DNA of 8,052 nucleotides from Chryseosolibacter sp966095595 (GTDB lineage: Bacteria > Bacteroidota > Bacteroidia > Cytophagales > Cyclobacteriaceae): contig CBHTUB010000268.1 in assembly GCA_966095595.1 (NCBI GenBank), positions 1 through 8,052 on the forward strand. Direction: 5' to 3'. The translations under genes were made by a program, and so were the position numbers. Positions 1 to 7,114 of this stretch are shown here, piece by piece. The notes below the pieces were generated by a model, which ran no database searches, was not told the DNA's origin, and was given only the letters and a program-made list of their open reading frames with translations. Within the stretch, counting starts at the first letter, position 1; each line of letters starts with the position of its first letter.

Positions 1-2872
1 ACCCTGCGTCCTCCTGGATCAGGTCATCCGCCAGCATCTTTTTGCGCTCCTGCAGCTGGAGGATCTTCTCCTCAACGGTATCCTTACAGATCATCTTATA
101 GGCAAACACCTTGCGCTTCTGGCCAATGCGATGTGCACGATCGATCGCCTGCTGTTCCGCTGCCGGATTCCACCAGGGGTCAACGATGTATACATAATCG
201 GCTACCGTGAGATTCAAACCGACCCCGCCGGCCTTGAGGGAAATGAGGAAGGCCTTGATCGATTCGTCCTCCTGAAAACGTTCTACTTCTTCCTTTCGCT
301 TCTTTAATGAAGTGCTTCCGTCCAGATAACAATGCGTGACGCCTGCCTCTTCAAATTCCGACTTGATCAGCTGCAGCATTTCCGTGAACTGTGAGAAGAT
401 CAGCAGTTTATGATTTCCGGCATTTTCCTGTACTTCACGGATCAACTCCTCGACCTTAACAGATGCCAGCTTCTCTTCCGTGGCCTTGTCGACCATGGCG
501 GGGTGATCACAGATCTGACGCAGCCTGAGGAGGCCCTCGAGCACATCGAGGCCTGATCTTGTAATGCCTTCTTCATCTATTTTCTTCAACAGCTTTTTGC
601 GGTATCCGTCCCGATATTGATTATACAATCGTCTTTGCTCCGCGTCCATGGTACACCAGAGAACGGTGACGGTCTTATCCGGCAAATCCCTGGCAACCTG
701 CTCCTTGGTTCGCCTTAACGTGAACGGGTGGATCAGCTTCTTCAAATATTGTGTCTTTTCCTTGCTGCCGAACTTATCGATAGGCGTGGCAAACTCCCTG
801 TTGAAGAACTCCCTGTTTCCCAACAGGCCCGGATTGAGGAAGTTGAATTGGGCGAACAGGTCTGACGTATTGTTCTGGACTGGCGTACCGCTAAGGATCA
901 CCCTGTTCACGGACCTCAGCTGCTGCACGGCTTTCGTAACGCGGGCGTCGGGATTTTTTATAGCCTGACTCTCGTCGAGGATGATGTATTGCCAGAGGAA
1001 CGCATTCAACTCTTCCAGGTCATTTCTCACCACGCCGTACGTTGTAAGCACGACGTCATATTCTTCGAAATGTGTGACATTGAATTCACGCTGTAGTCCG
1101 TAGTGCGTGTAGAACTTCAGCGAGGGACAGAATTTCTGGAGTTCGTTTTCCCAGTTGAAGATCAGGGATGTCGGACACACCACGAGTTGCGTGCTGCCGG
1201 CATACTTTTCCTTGAGGTACTGAAGGAAGGAGATCGTTTGCAGCGTCTTACCGAGACCCATATCATCCGCGAGGCAACCACCATAGCCCAGTTCGTCGAG
1301 TGCCTGGAGCCAGTTGAGCCCGGATTGCTGATAGGGGCGAAGCGATGCCTTGATCTCTTTCGACAGCGGTATCCCTCCCAGTTTGTCGAACTCGAGCAGC
1401 TTCTTTTTTCTGGCCTCGATATCCTGCTGAACGGTGTTATCTTCGATCTTGTCGAGTATGTCTTCCAGCAGCGTGTAGTGCATCTTGCTTACGCGCAATG
1501 TGCCATTCTCTTCCGTTCCCGTGCGCAGGAGCAAGCTGTATTGACTTATCCATTCCTCGGGGATGTGGCCCAGCGTCCCATCTTCAAGCATGATGGTATC
1601 CTGGTTCTTCAAGATGGCATGACGGATCTCTTTCAGGCTCACCACCTGATCACCCCACTGGATGGTCACCTTCAGGTCGAACCAATCGGGCTGCGACGTC
1701 GCGTTGATGCTGAAACGAGGTTCATTCGTTGTGTAACGGAATTTTTTCAGGTCCTCCCATCCGTAGACGCCATAACCTTCTTCCTGGACTTTCCGCAGCA
1801 TGGAGATAAACCATCCGCGCTTCATTACGTCTGCAAATGGCAGGTAGTAGTATTGATTATTGCGTTGATTGGCGAAGGACGGATGCAAAGTGCGTAACCA
1901 CTCGTACAGTTTTTTCTCTGATTCCTTTTGTCTTTGAATGATATCCGTGCGATCCGCTTTTTCCAGCACATAGGTTTTTTCCTCACTGTAGTCGAGCACC
2001 GCATCGTCATAGGAGAACTGCGGACGGATCATCAGGTTGCTCTCGTTCAGCTCGCTGAGCAATACACGGGGCTGAGGCTCCGGACTTGTCAGCTCCACTT
2101 TCATTGAAGGATGGATCGATACCGGATATTTTTCGAGCCATGGCGTAACGTATTTCGAGATGATCTCCCTTTTAACAGATACAGGGAAGGTGAGGGGCCC
2201 ATTCTTGAAAAGGTCGATGATGGACAGGGCTTCAGTACCTGGCGGAAGATAGAGGGTACCTTCATGTTCCAGCAACACGCCTCCCAGCAGTTGCATCGGC
2301 GCTTCCTGGCCATTGAGCTTCATGATCATCTTCAGGGAGATGAGCTCTCCTTTTTGCTCTACCTTAAAGTTGAACTCAGGCCTGGCTTCGCTGATCGTTG
2401 TGGTAGCAGGCTGGAAGTTGTTGAACCGTCCCGCCTTTAAAATGAAGAACTGTTTTTCCTTAAGCAGTGAGGGCCAGAGTTTTTCAAGCAGGTCGCGATA
2501 ATGCTTTCGCAGATTGACGAGTTCCTTCGACGAAACATGTGCCCAGCTTCCCGAATGATTTCTGATGAATCGGTTTCCGGTGCGCGTCATCCATTCGAGG
2601 AGGTGGTGGTCCGAAAACTCGAGAAGGTTTTTGTAGAATTCGTCGTCAAGCGGTTTGAGGAAAGCGAGGGCTTTCTCCACCTGCAGCGAGATCCGTTTAT
2701 ATTCAGCCGGGCCATTGATCTTGTAGATCAGAACAGGTTCGAGGTCGAACCGCGTTGACTTGCTAGAGGCGAAGTTGAACAAAAAGCCAAGCTCATATGG
2801 GACCGTAAATTCAGCAGGCAGGGCCGGCCGCACGAATTTCTTCGTTTCGATCCGTTCTTCGTCGAAAAGCAT
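1..2872 (-). CDS. SNF2-family DEAD/DEAH-box ATPase (helicase), C-terminus cut by window edge
   Basis: This is a Swi2/Snf2-type superfamily 2 ATPase, expected to be a cytoplasmic double-stranded-DNA translocase that remodels protein-nucleic acid complexes. Translating the minus strand from ATG at 2872 gives 957 uninterrupted codons to the window edge. The motor fills the C-terminal half: LRPYQ at residues 511-515 (Q-like motif), Walker A DDMGLGKT ending at T543, TTYG at 610-613, Walker B/motif II DESQ at 633-636, motif III SGTP at 661-664, an RQICDHP segment, LKAGGVGLNLT (motif V), and QAIDRAHRIGQ at 908-918 (motif VI with both arginines). Residues 1 to about 500 carry no motif I recognise and are probably a family-specific accessory region. 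The last visible residues (LIQEDAG) resemble the usual end of this family, so perhaps 15-25 residues and the stop are missing. The frame stays open about 40 codons further upstream, but I saw no ATG, GTG or TTG start there, and there is no good Shine-Dalgarno sequence. Family assignment is firm; the biological role is not. Confidence 0.95.
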   Translation of the reverse strand, partial: MLFDEERIETKKFVRPALPAEFTVPYELGFLFNFASSKSTRFDLEPVLIYKINGPAEYKRISLQVEKALAFLKPLDDEFYKNLLEFSDHHLLEWMTRTGNRFIRNHSGSWAHVSSKELVNLRKHYRDLLEKLWPSLLKEKQFFILKAGRFNNFQPATTTISEARPEFNFKVEQKGELISLKMIMKLNGQEAPMQLLGGVLLEHEGTLYLPPGTEALSIIDLFKNGPLTFPVSVKREIISKYVTPWLEKYPVSIHPSMKVELTSPEPQPRVLLSELNESNLMIRPQFSYDDAVLDYSEEKTYVLEKADRTDIIQRQKESEKKLYEWLRTLHPSFANQRNNQYYYLPFADVMKRGWFISMLRKVQEEGYGVYGWEDLKKFRYTTNEPRFSINATSQPDWFDLKVTIQWGDQVVSLKEIRHAILKNQDTIMLEDGTLGHIPEEWISQYSLLLRTGTEENGTLRVSKMHYTLLEDILDKIEDNTVQQDIEARKKKLLEFDKLGGIPLSKEIKASLRPYQQSGLNWLQALDELGYGGCLADDMGLGKTLQTISFLQYLKEKYAGSTQLVVCPTSLIFNWENELQKFCPSLKFYTHYGLQREFNVTHFEEYDVVLTTYGVVRNDLEELNAFLWQYIILDESQAIKNPDARVTKAVQQLRSVNRVILSGTPVQNNTSDLFAQFNFLNPGLLGNREFFNREFATPIDKFGSKEKTQYLKKLIHPFTLRRTKEQVARDLPDKTVTVLWCTMDAEQRRLYNQYRDGYRKKLLKKIDEEGITRSGLDVLEGLLRLRQICDHPAMVDKATEEKLASVKVEELIREVQENAGNHKLLIFSQFTEMLQLIKSEFEEAGVTHCYLDGSTSLKKRKEEVERFQEDESIKAFLISLKAGGVGLNLTVADYVYIVDPWWNPAAEQQAIDRAHRIGQKRKVFAYKMICKDTVEEKILQLQERKKMLADDLIQEDAG

Positions 2873-3170
2873 CGTATCAAGTAGTGGTTGATCAGTGCAA
2901 TATATAGCCGGGAAGTATAACCACCTCCATGTTTTTTTATGTGGTTCATATTCAGGCAGAAGAAATTTTTTTGCCGCTGTTTGTGTTTTTTATGGCAATT
3001 ACATATCAAGCCCTCGAAGACCCCCTGGTCATTGATTTCGAATACTGGATCATTTCGACTCAACTTCATCCACTCCGACATTCCGGGTCGTTTCCCACTT
3101 TGCCAATGCAAGCTCGGGAAAGCCGGAAGCGGTAAAATTTTAGTTCGTATCTTTCATGTAAAAATTACCC
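2873..3170. promoter_or_regulatory. AT-rich divergent intergenic region between helicase and terB-like genes
   Basis: This gap of about 300 bp lies between two divergently transcribed genes and must contain the start signals of both unless either is read from elsewhere. It is rich in A/T runs (for example around 2931-2940 and 2964-2990). No clean Bacteroidota promoter pair (TTTG / TAnnTTTG) was found. The nearest is TATCTTTC at 3148-3155, which matches the -7 box TAnnTTTG except for its last base and sits 15 bp before the TerB start, but it has no matching -33 element at the right spacing. Open frames crossing the gap on both strands have no recognisable protein character. No tRNA or other RNA gene was seen. 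Confidence 0.4.
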
Positions 3171-3572
3171 TTGGAAACACACGATCAAAAGATCTCTCAC
3201 CTTAAAGCGCTTTATCACCTCGCGATGGCCGACAATACAATATCGCAGGCTGAAGCTGCCTACATCCGCATCGTTGCTGAACGCCTTGGCGTTGATATCA
3301 ACGAGCTGTCAAAGTTCGATGGCTCTGAGCCGGAGTTGGAGCTGCCCTCCAGTGAAATAAATCTGTACAGCATTTTCCATCGGCTCGCCCTCATCATCAT
3401 GATCGATGGCGCTGCACACGATCGGGAAAAAGAATATTGCACGAATCTGGGAATAAAAATGGGCCTTCATCCGAACGCGGTATTGGAGATCATCGCGCAC
3501 GTCGAAAAGCATGGATCAATGCGTACCCTTCCGCAAGATGTGATGGCCATCTTCAGGAAATACATGAATTGA
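3171..3572 (+). CDS. TerB-like tellurite-resistance-domain protein (single domain)
   Basis: A 133-residue, largely helical, probably cytoplasmic protein with the pattern of the TerB/TerB-like superfamily. Two similar segments each show a hydrophobic helix, an acidic residue in a turn, and a glutamate seven residues later: LYHLAMADNTISQAE (D21, E28) and LALIIMIDGAAHDRE (D79, E86). In TerB such acidic residues lie in the metal-binding site. There is no signal peptide or membrane segment, and no extra DnaJ or TerC domain, so this is the minimal form. The start is taken at TTG (3171). The frame closes at a TAA only four codons upstream (3159-3161), and the first in-frame ATG (3225, Met19) would remove most of the first conserved helix. 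No Shine-Dalgarno sequence is visible. It is divergent from the helicase gene, and no other ter gene is present, so tellurite resistance as such is not supported. TerB-like domains occur in stress, secretion and defence settings; the role here is unknown. Confidence 0.75.
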   Translation: METHDQKISHLKALYHLAMADNTISQAEAAYIRIVAERLGVDINELSKFDGSEPELELPSSEINLYSIFHRLALIIMIDGAAHDREKEYCTNLGIKMGLHPNAVLEIIAHVEKHGSMRTLPQDVMAIFRKYMN

Positions 3573-3782
3573 TACTCCACCTGAGCGGTTCTCCTCAGAT
3601 TCGTTACGCTCCCTGCCGGAAAACGGTTGACATCGGCGGCAATTTTCAAAAATGTTACGTCTAAACTGGAATCACCAATGCCGCTTCAAGCGCCGCTACT
3701 CAACCAGCATTATGAAAATCCGACCGACTTTATCACGTCTCATCTTTCAAAACTACCGGCTGCCGTTCTCCCGTTGCCATCG

Positions 3783-3893
3783 CGCGTAAAGTCATTTTAC
3801 CCGTTTTAAAAGTTTGTCGGGCGAATCCTTACGTTAGTGCGTGGTTTAAAAAATTGAAATGCATAGTAGCCGTGTCGTTGTAACCTTTACGCG
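3783..3893. repeat. Inverted repeat A: 9-bp perfect arms
   Basis: CGCGTAAAG at 3783-3791 is the exact reverse complement of CTTTACGCG at 3885-3893, with 93 bp between the arms. The right arm lies inside the span of inverted repeat B, so the two repeats interleave. A 9-bp match at this spacing can arise by chance in a few hundred bases, so function is not established. Confidence 0.5.
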
Positions 3894-3924
3894 GCCCTCA
3901 GGCTTATTTCTAACTTTTTAAACC
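3843..3924. repeat. Inverted repeat B: 13-bp arms with one mismatch, just upstream of the beta-helix start
   Basis: GGTTTAAAAAATT at 3843-3855 pairs with AACTTTTTAAACC at 3912-3924, with a single mismatch (A3853 against C3914) and 56 bp between the arms. The right arm ends 7 bp before the ATG at 3932, where a ribosome would load or a regulator could act. It could be a DNA dyad for a regulator or an RNA stem in the leader. The A/T-rich arms make chance more likely than their length suggests. Confidence 0.55.
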
Positions 3925-3931
3925 CCCATTT

Positions 3932-5341
3932 ATGAAGCGCCTGCTACGTATTCATCATGCCTTATTTTTATTTACTGCCGCTGTCACCTGGAGATGTAAC
4001 GATCAGTTAAATGTAGAACCTTCTGCCTCCGCCCAGACGGACGTCAGGATATCCGCCGCGGCAACATCCGGAGCCATCGATTGTTCTTCGTGTACATACG
4101 TAGTGCCTTCGAACGCCACTATTGTCGACGGAGCAACCCTCAATCTCGGCCCGGGCAGTGTGATCTGCCTGAACTCAGCCAATCAATATGGCAGTCTCAC
4201 ATTCCGGAACATCATAGGAACCTCATCAAGTCCGATCATCATCAGAAACTGCGGCGGTGTCGCCCTGGTAGATGGCACGGGCAAGGGGCATGCGATCAGA
4301 ACAGAGAACAGTAAATACTTCAGGATCACCGGAGGATCGGATACACCACACGGGATCCGGTTGACTGGCGGCAACATGGGATTGATACTCGAAAAGTTCA
4401 GCACCGATTTCGAGATCGATCGCATCGAGGTTTTTAATGTCGGGTTTGCCGGGATCATGGCAAAGACAGAACCTACATGTGATGACGCGACGATACGAGG
4501 AAACTTCACCATGCGCAATGTGTCTTTTCATCATAACTATGTGCATGACACCGGCGGCGAAGGCTTTTACATCGGACATTCATTCTATGGAACCGGTAAA
4601 ACTCTATCGTGCGGCGTGCGCTTGCCACACGACATAGAGTATGTGAAGATCTTCAACAACGTTGTAAGGAATAGTGGCTGGGAATCCATACAGGTTGGAT
4701 CGGCTCCAAAAGGCGCGATGGTGTTCAATAACAAGATTGAAAATTACGGATGCGCCGACGAGCTTTATCAAAACAATGGCATACAGTTCGGCGAAGGTGC
4801 CCCCGGCGTCTGTTTTGCCAACTACATCAATGGAGGAAAAGGGGCGGGACTGATCATCGTGGGTAACGCCGAAAATTTTGTACATGACAATATTTTCGTC
4901 AACACGGGTAGCATGGGAATTTTCGTTGACGAGCGCGCATCGCGTGGAGAAGGATTCAAGATCATCAATAACACCATCATCAATCCAGGCACGGACGGAA
5001 TTCGTCTTTATTCTGAGTACGTGCCCAATGTTGTAAAGAATAACATTATCGTCAACCCCGGGAATTTCTCATTCTACACCTATCCGCGGGCGTCTGCCGA
5101 CAGCTATCTCTATCTGTTGAATCGATACGTGCCACTCGAAGCCTCGAATAACATCTTCGCCACTGACGTTGGCACCCTGGGTTTTGTGAACGCGGCCCTG
5201 AACAACTATCGCCTGGTTCCCGGATCGATGGCAATAGATGCGGGCGCAGACATCAGTGCCTACAAAGTCACCACCGATTTTTCGAAGTTGCCCCGTCTCA
5301 GGGGAGCCGGGTATGACGTCGGAGCCTGCGAGTTTCAATGA
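3932..5341 (+). CDS. Exported right-handed parallel beta-helix repeat protein
   Basis: A 469-residue protein with a basic N-terminus (MKRLLR) and a hydrophobic stretch at about residues 10-20, so it is probably exported. The body is a run of 20-30-residue rungs typical of right-handed parallel beta-helices, with Asn ladders and G-I/G-F turns: HHNYVHDTGGEGFYIG (200-215), IFNNVVRNSGWESIQVG (240-256), VHDNIFVNTGSMGIFVD (317-333), IINNTIINPGTDGIRLY (344-360) and VVKNNIIVNPG (367-377). The end, AIDAG at 434-438 to GYDVGACEFQ at 460-469, matches the C-terminal block of many secreted 'choice-of-anchor Q'-type beta-helix proteins. Such folds occur in polysaccharide lyases, epimerases and adhesins. 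I see no catalytic set identifying an enzyme class. There are ten cysteines, including a CSSC pair (51-54), which fits disulfides outside the cytoplasm. C22 follows the hydrophobic segment, but the preceding arginine makes a poor lipobox. No clear C-terminal T9SS sorting domain is present. The gene ends at its own terminator. Confidence 0.85.
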   Translation: MKRLLRIHHALFLFTAAVTWRCNDQLNVEPSASAQTDVRISAAATSGAIDCSSCTYVVPSNATIVDGATLNLGPGSVICLNSANQYGSLTFRNIIGTSSSPIIIRNCGGVALVDGTGKGHAIRTENSKYFRITGGSDTPHGIRLTGGNMGLILEKFSTDFEIDRIEVFNVGFAGIMAKTEPTCDDATIRGNFTMRNVSFHHNYVHDTGGEGFYIGHSFYGTGKTLSCGVRLPHDIEYVKIFNNVVRNSGWESIQVGSAPKGAMVFNNKIENYGCADELYQNNGIQFGEGAPGVCFANYINGGKGAGLIIVGNAENFVHDNIFVNTGSMGIFVDERASRGEGFKIINNTIINPGTDGIRLYSEYVPNVVKNNIIVNPGNFSFYTYPRASADSYLYLLNRYVPLEASNNIFATDVGTLGFVNAALNNYRLVPGSMAIDAGADISAYKVTTDFSKLPRLRGAGYDVGACEFQ

Positions 5342-5361
5342 TCATACAAGCACTTGTTAGC

Positions 5362-5395
5362 AAAGGCCGGTCAGGAACGATCGGCCTTTTTCTTT
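5362..5395 (+). terminator. Rho-independent terminator after the beta-helix gene
   Basis: AAAGGCCGGTC (5362-5372) pairs with GATCGGCCTTT (5379-5389) around the six-base loop AGGAAC. This gives an 11-bp stem with one G-T pair, followed by T-rich sequence to 5395 (TTTTTCTTT overlapping the 3' arm). It lies 21 bp after the TGA of the beta-helix gene and before the esterase promoter, so it should isolate the two transcription units. Confidence 0.87.
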
Positions 5396-5412
5396 GGCGG
5401 TGCATATACGAC

Positions 5413-5443
5413 TTGTTTTATCGTCAGGGCTGATCTATTTTTC
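5413..5443 (+). promoter_or_regulatory. Candidate Bacteroidota -33/-7 promoter for the esterase operon
   Basis: TTG at 5413-5415 (context CTTG) is followed after 20 bp by TATTTTTC at 5436-5443. This fits the Bacteroidota primary sigma consensus (TTTG or TTG, about 19-21 bp, TAnnTTTG) apart from the final base of the -7 box. It lies directly after the terminator and before the esterase. Transcription would begin near 5450, leaving almost no leader for ATG 5452 but a short one for ATG 5464. Confidence 0.5.
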
Positions 5444-5463
5444 AAAACAATATGCAACACACA

Positions 5464-7092
5464 ATGAAACTTATTTTGATATCCGCGGCGATGCTCGTGT
5501 CTATAACTGCAAGTGCCCAGACGCCTTATGGTTTGCCCGTGAGAACCAGGGTAGAGACTGGCGAACTCGAGGGCGTCTATGAAACAAAATCCGGACTACA
5601 GATTTTTCTCGGCGTGCCATATGCCAAACCTCCTGTAGGAGACCTGCGATGGAAAGAACCTCAGCCAGCCGATAACTGGAGTGGTGTCTATCCTGCGAAA
5701 GCTTTTGCAAACGGACCTGTGCAGGCTCCGGTCTTCGGAGATATGAGATTTCGGTCTCCGGGAATAAGTGAAGACTGTCTATACCTGAACGTCTGGAGTC
5801 CCGCAAAACCGAATGACAAGTTGTTGCCCGTGCTGGTCTATTTTTATGGCGGAGGCTTTGTAGCAGGTGATGGTTCGGAGCCACGTTATGATGGGGCCGC
5901 GATGGCCAGGAAGGGAATTGTGGTGGTAGCGGTAAATTATCGTCTCAATATTTTCGGTTTCTTCGCGCATCCCGAGTTAAGTAAGGAGTCTCCCTATAAA
6001 GCGTCGGGCAACTATGGCTTGCTCGATCAGAATTTGGCCCTCCGATGGGTTCAAAAAAACATTGGCGCATTTGGCGGCGATCCGAAGAGGGTGACAATAG
6101 CAGGGGAATCAGCCGGGTCGATCTCGGTTAGCGCACAGATGGCATCTCCTTTATCGAAGGGATTGATCGCAGGAGCCATAGGAGAGAGTGGGGCAGGAAT
6201 TCATCCCACGCTTGCTCCCATTCCATTGAAGGAAGCAGAGAAGAATGGATTGGAGTTTGCGACAAAAGCGGGTCATCCGTCACTTGCCGAGCTTAGAAAG
6301 CTCAGCACGTTCGAATTATTCCATTTGTACAACGACTCAAAAAGATTCGGCTTCCCGACGGTACTTGACGGGTATTTCTACCCCAAGACGTTACCGGAGA
6401 TCTTTAATGCCCGGGAGCAGGCGCAGGTCCCCTTATTGCTTGGATGGAACTCTGCCGAGATACCTGCCGCAGCCTTCATGCAGGGCAAGCCATTCACTGC
6501 GAATGATTTCAAATCAAAGGTTGAAGAAGTTTATGGCAAGGATGCGGGAGAGGTGTTGCGCCTTTATCCTTCGGGTACCCAACGCGACGTTGAGCTCTCG
6601 GCCACCGCGTTGGCTTCGGATCGATTCATTTCATACAGCACGTGGAAGTGGTTCGACCTACATCGGAAGAACAGCGAACAATTGGTATACCGATATCTGT
6701 ACAGCAGGATACGTCCGCCGTTGGTCGATCAAAATAAGATCTCCGGCCTCGCAGGCGGAGCGCTCGACAAGCAAAAGGACGCGCCTCCCTCACCCCAGCC
6801 TGTAGGCGCGCAGCACGCCTGTGAGATCGAGTATTGCATGGGCAATCTATATCTTGCAAGAGAATATGCCTGGACCGCCGACGACTACAAAGTCTCGGAA
6901 ACCATGTTGTCTTATTTTGCAAACTTCGTCAAGACGGGAAATCCGAATGGCGACGGATTACCGCAATGGCCCAGGGCAGAAAGGGAAGATACCACACCAC
7001 CGGTGATGATCATTGATGTTGAGAGCAGATCGGTAGACGCAGCAGATGATGCGCGATATGTCTTCCACGATAAGTGGTATAAAAACCGGTGA
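5464..7092 (+). CDS. Exported type-B carboxylesterase (para-nitrobenzyl esterase-like)
   Basis: An alpha/beta-hydrolase of the carboxylesterase type-B family (PnbA/cholinesterase relatives), which hydrolyses carboxylic esters through a Ser-Glu-His triad. Numbering from ATG 5452: both family signatures are present, EDCLYLNV (107-114) and the nucleophile-elbow segment FGGDPKRVTIAGESAG (207-222) with Ser220. The oxyanion-hole GGG is at 133-135, the likely acid Glu336 is in WNSAEIPA, and His455 is in GAQHACEIEY. A signal peptide is clear: KLILISAAMLV followed by ASA|Q (cleavage about 22/23), predicting a periplasmic or secreted enzyme. About 540 residues is normal for the family and all catalytic residues are present. 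The ATG at 5464 is preferred over 5452 because it begins MKLILIS, a better signal-peptide N-terminus, and because the candidate promoter leaves a leader only for this start. No Shine-Dalgarno sequence is seen at either start. The natural substrate cannot be read from sequence. A dehydrogenase gene follows after 22 bp, probably in the same operon. Confidence 0.93.
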   Translation: MKLILISAAMLVSITASAQTPYGLPVRTRVETGELEGVYETKSGLQIFLGVPYAKPPVGDLRWKEPQPADNWSGVYPAKAFANGPVQAPVFGDMRFRSPGISEDCLYLNVWSPAKPNDKLLPVLVYFYGGGFVAGDGSEPRYDGAAMARKGIVVVAVNYRLNIFGFFAHPELSKESPYKASGNYGLLDQNLALRWVQKNIGAFGGDPKRVTIAGESAGSISVSAQMASPLSKGLIAGAIGESGAGIHPTLAPIPLKEAEKNGLEFATKAGHPSLAELRKLSTFELFHLYNDSKRFGFPTVLDGYFYPKTLPEIFNAREQAQVPLLLGWNSAEIPAAAFMQGKPFTANDFKSKVEEVYGKDAGEVLRLYPSGTQRDVELSATALASDRFISYSTWKWFDLHRKNSEQLVYRYLYSRIRPPLVDQNKISGLAGGALDKQKDAPPSPQPVGAQHACEIEYCMGNLYLAREYAWTADDYKVSETMLSYFANFVKTGNPNGDGLPQWPRAEREDTTPPVMIIDVESRSVDAADDARYVFHDKWYKNR

Positions 7093-7114
7093 CGAGGGGA
7101 AATACATTACGTCC

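Larger units (their letters stand above)
3573..3931. other. Gene-free intergenic region with inverted repeats upstream of the beta-helix gene
   Basis: These 359 bp hold no convincing gene. Short frames such as the TTG-started 60-codon frame at 3627-3809 have no protein-like composition or start context. A small CTGAG/CTCAG hairpin (3581-3598) follows the TerB stop but lacks a T-tract, so it is not a convincing terminator. The second half contains the two interleaved inverted repeats described separately. The promoter of the beta-helix gene should lie here. TAACTTTT at 3911-3918 resembles the Bacteroidota -7 box but would leave a 5' leader of only a few bases, and no well-placed -33 TTTG accompanies it. 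Confidence 0.5.

Noticed and set aside
1103..1897. 264-codon open frame on the plus strand
   Set aside because: It lies wholly antisense to the SNF2 ATPase gene, whose motifs are unmistakable in the opposite frame. Its translation shows no domain, and its start has no supporting context.
2728..3111. 127-codon minus-strand frame spanning the helicase start and the gap upstream
   Set aside because: It overlaps the first part of the helicase in another frame. The composition is rich in Cys, Lys, His and Arg with no motif, and it looks like chance.
2929..3205. Plus-strand frames of 68 and 88 codons in the divergent gap
   Set aside because: They are low-complexity translations of A/T-rich sequence, and the longer one runs into the TerB gene in another frame.
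3171..3572. Tellurite-resistance (ter) operon
   Set aside because: Only one TerB-like domain gene is present. There is no TerA, TerC, TerD, TerE or TerZ neighbour, so the operon label would mislead.
3581..3598. CTGAG/CTCAG hairpin after the TerB-like gene
   Set aside because: The stem is only 5 bp with an 8-base loop and no T-tract, too weak to call a terminator.
3786..3800. GTAAA/TTTAC mini-hairpin
   Set aside because: A 5-bp A/T-rich stem is expected by chance. It overlaps the left arm of the longer repeat A, which is the better-supported pairing.
3627..3809. TTG-started 60-codon frame between the TerB-like and beta-helix genes
   Set aside because: Weak start, no protein-like pattern, and it ends inside the repeat-bearing regulatory gap.
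5346..5357. ACAAG/CTTGT palindrome after the beta-helix stop
   Set aside because: Very short, with a two-base loop, and directly next to a much stronger terminator; it needs no separate explanation.
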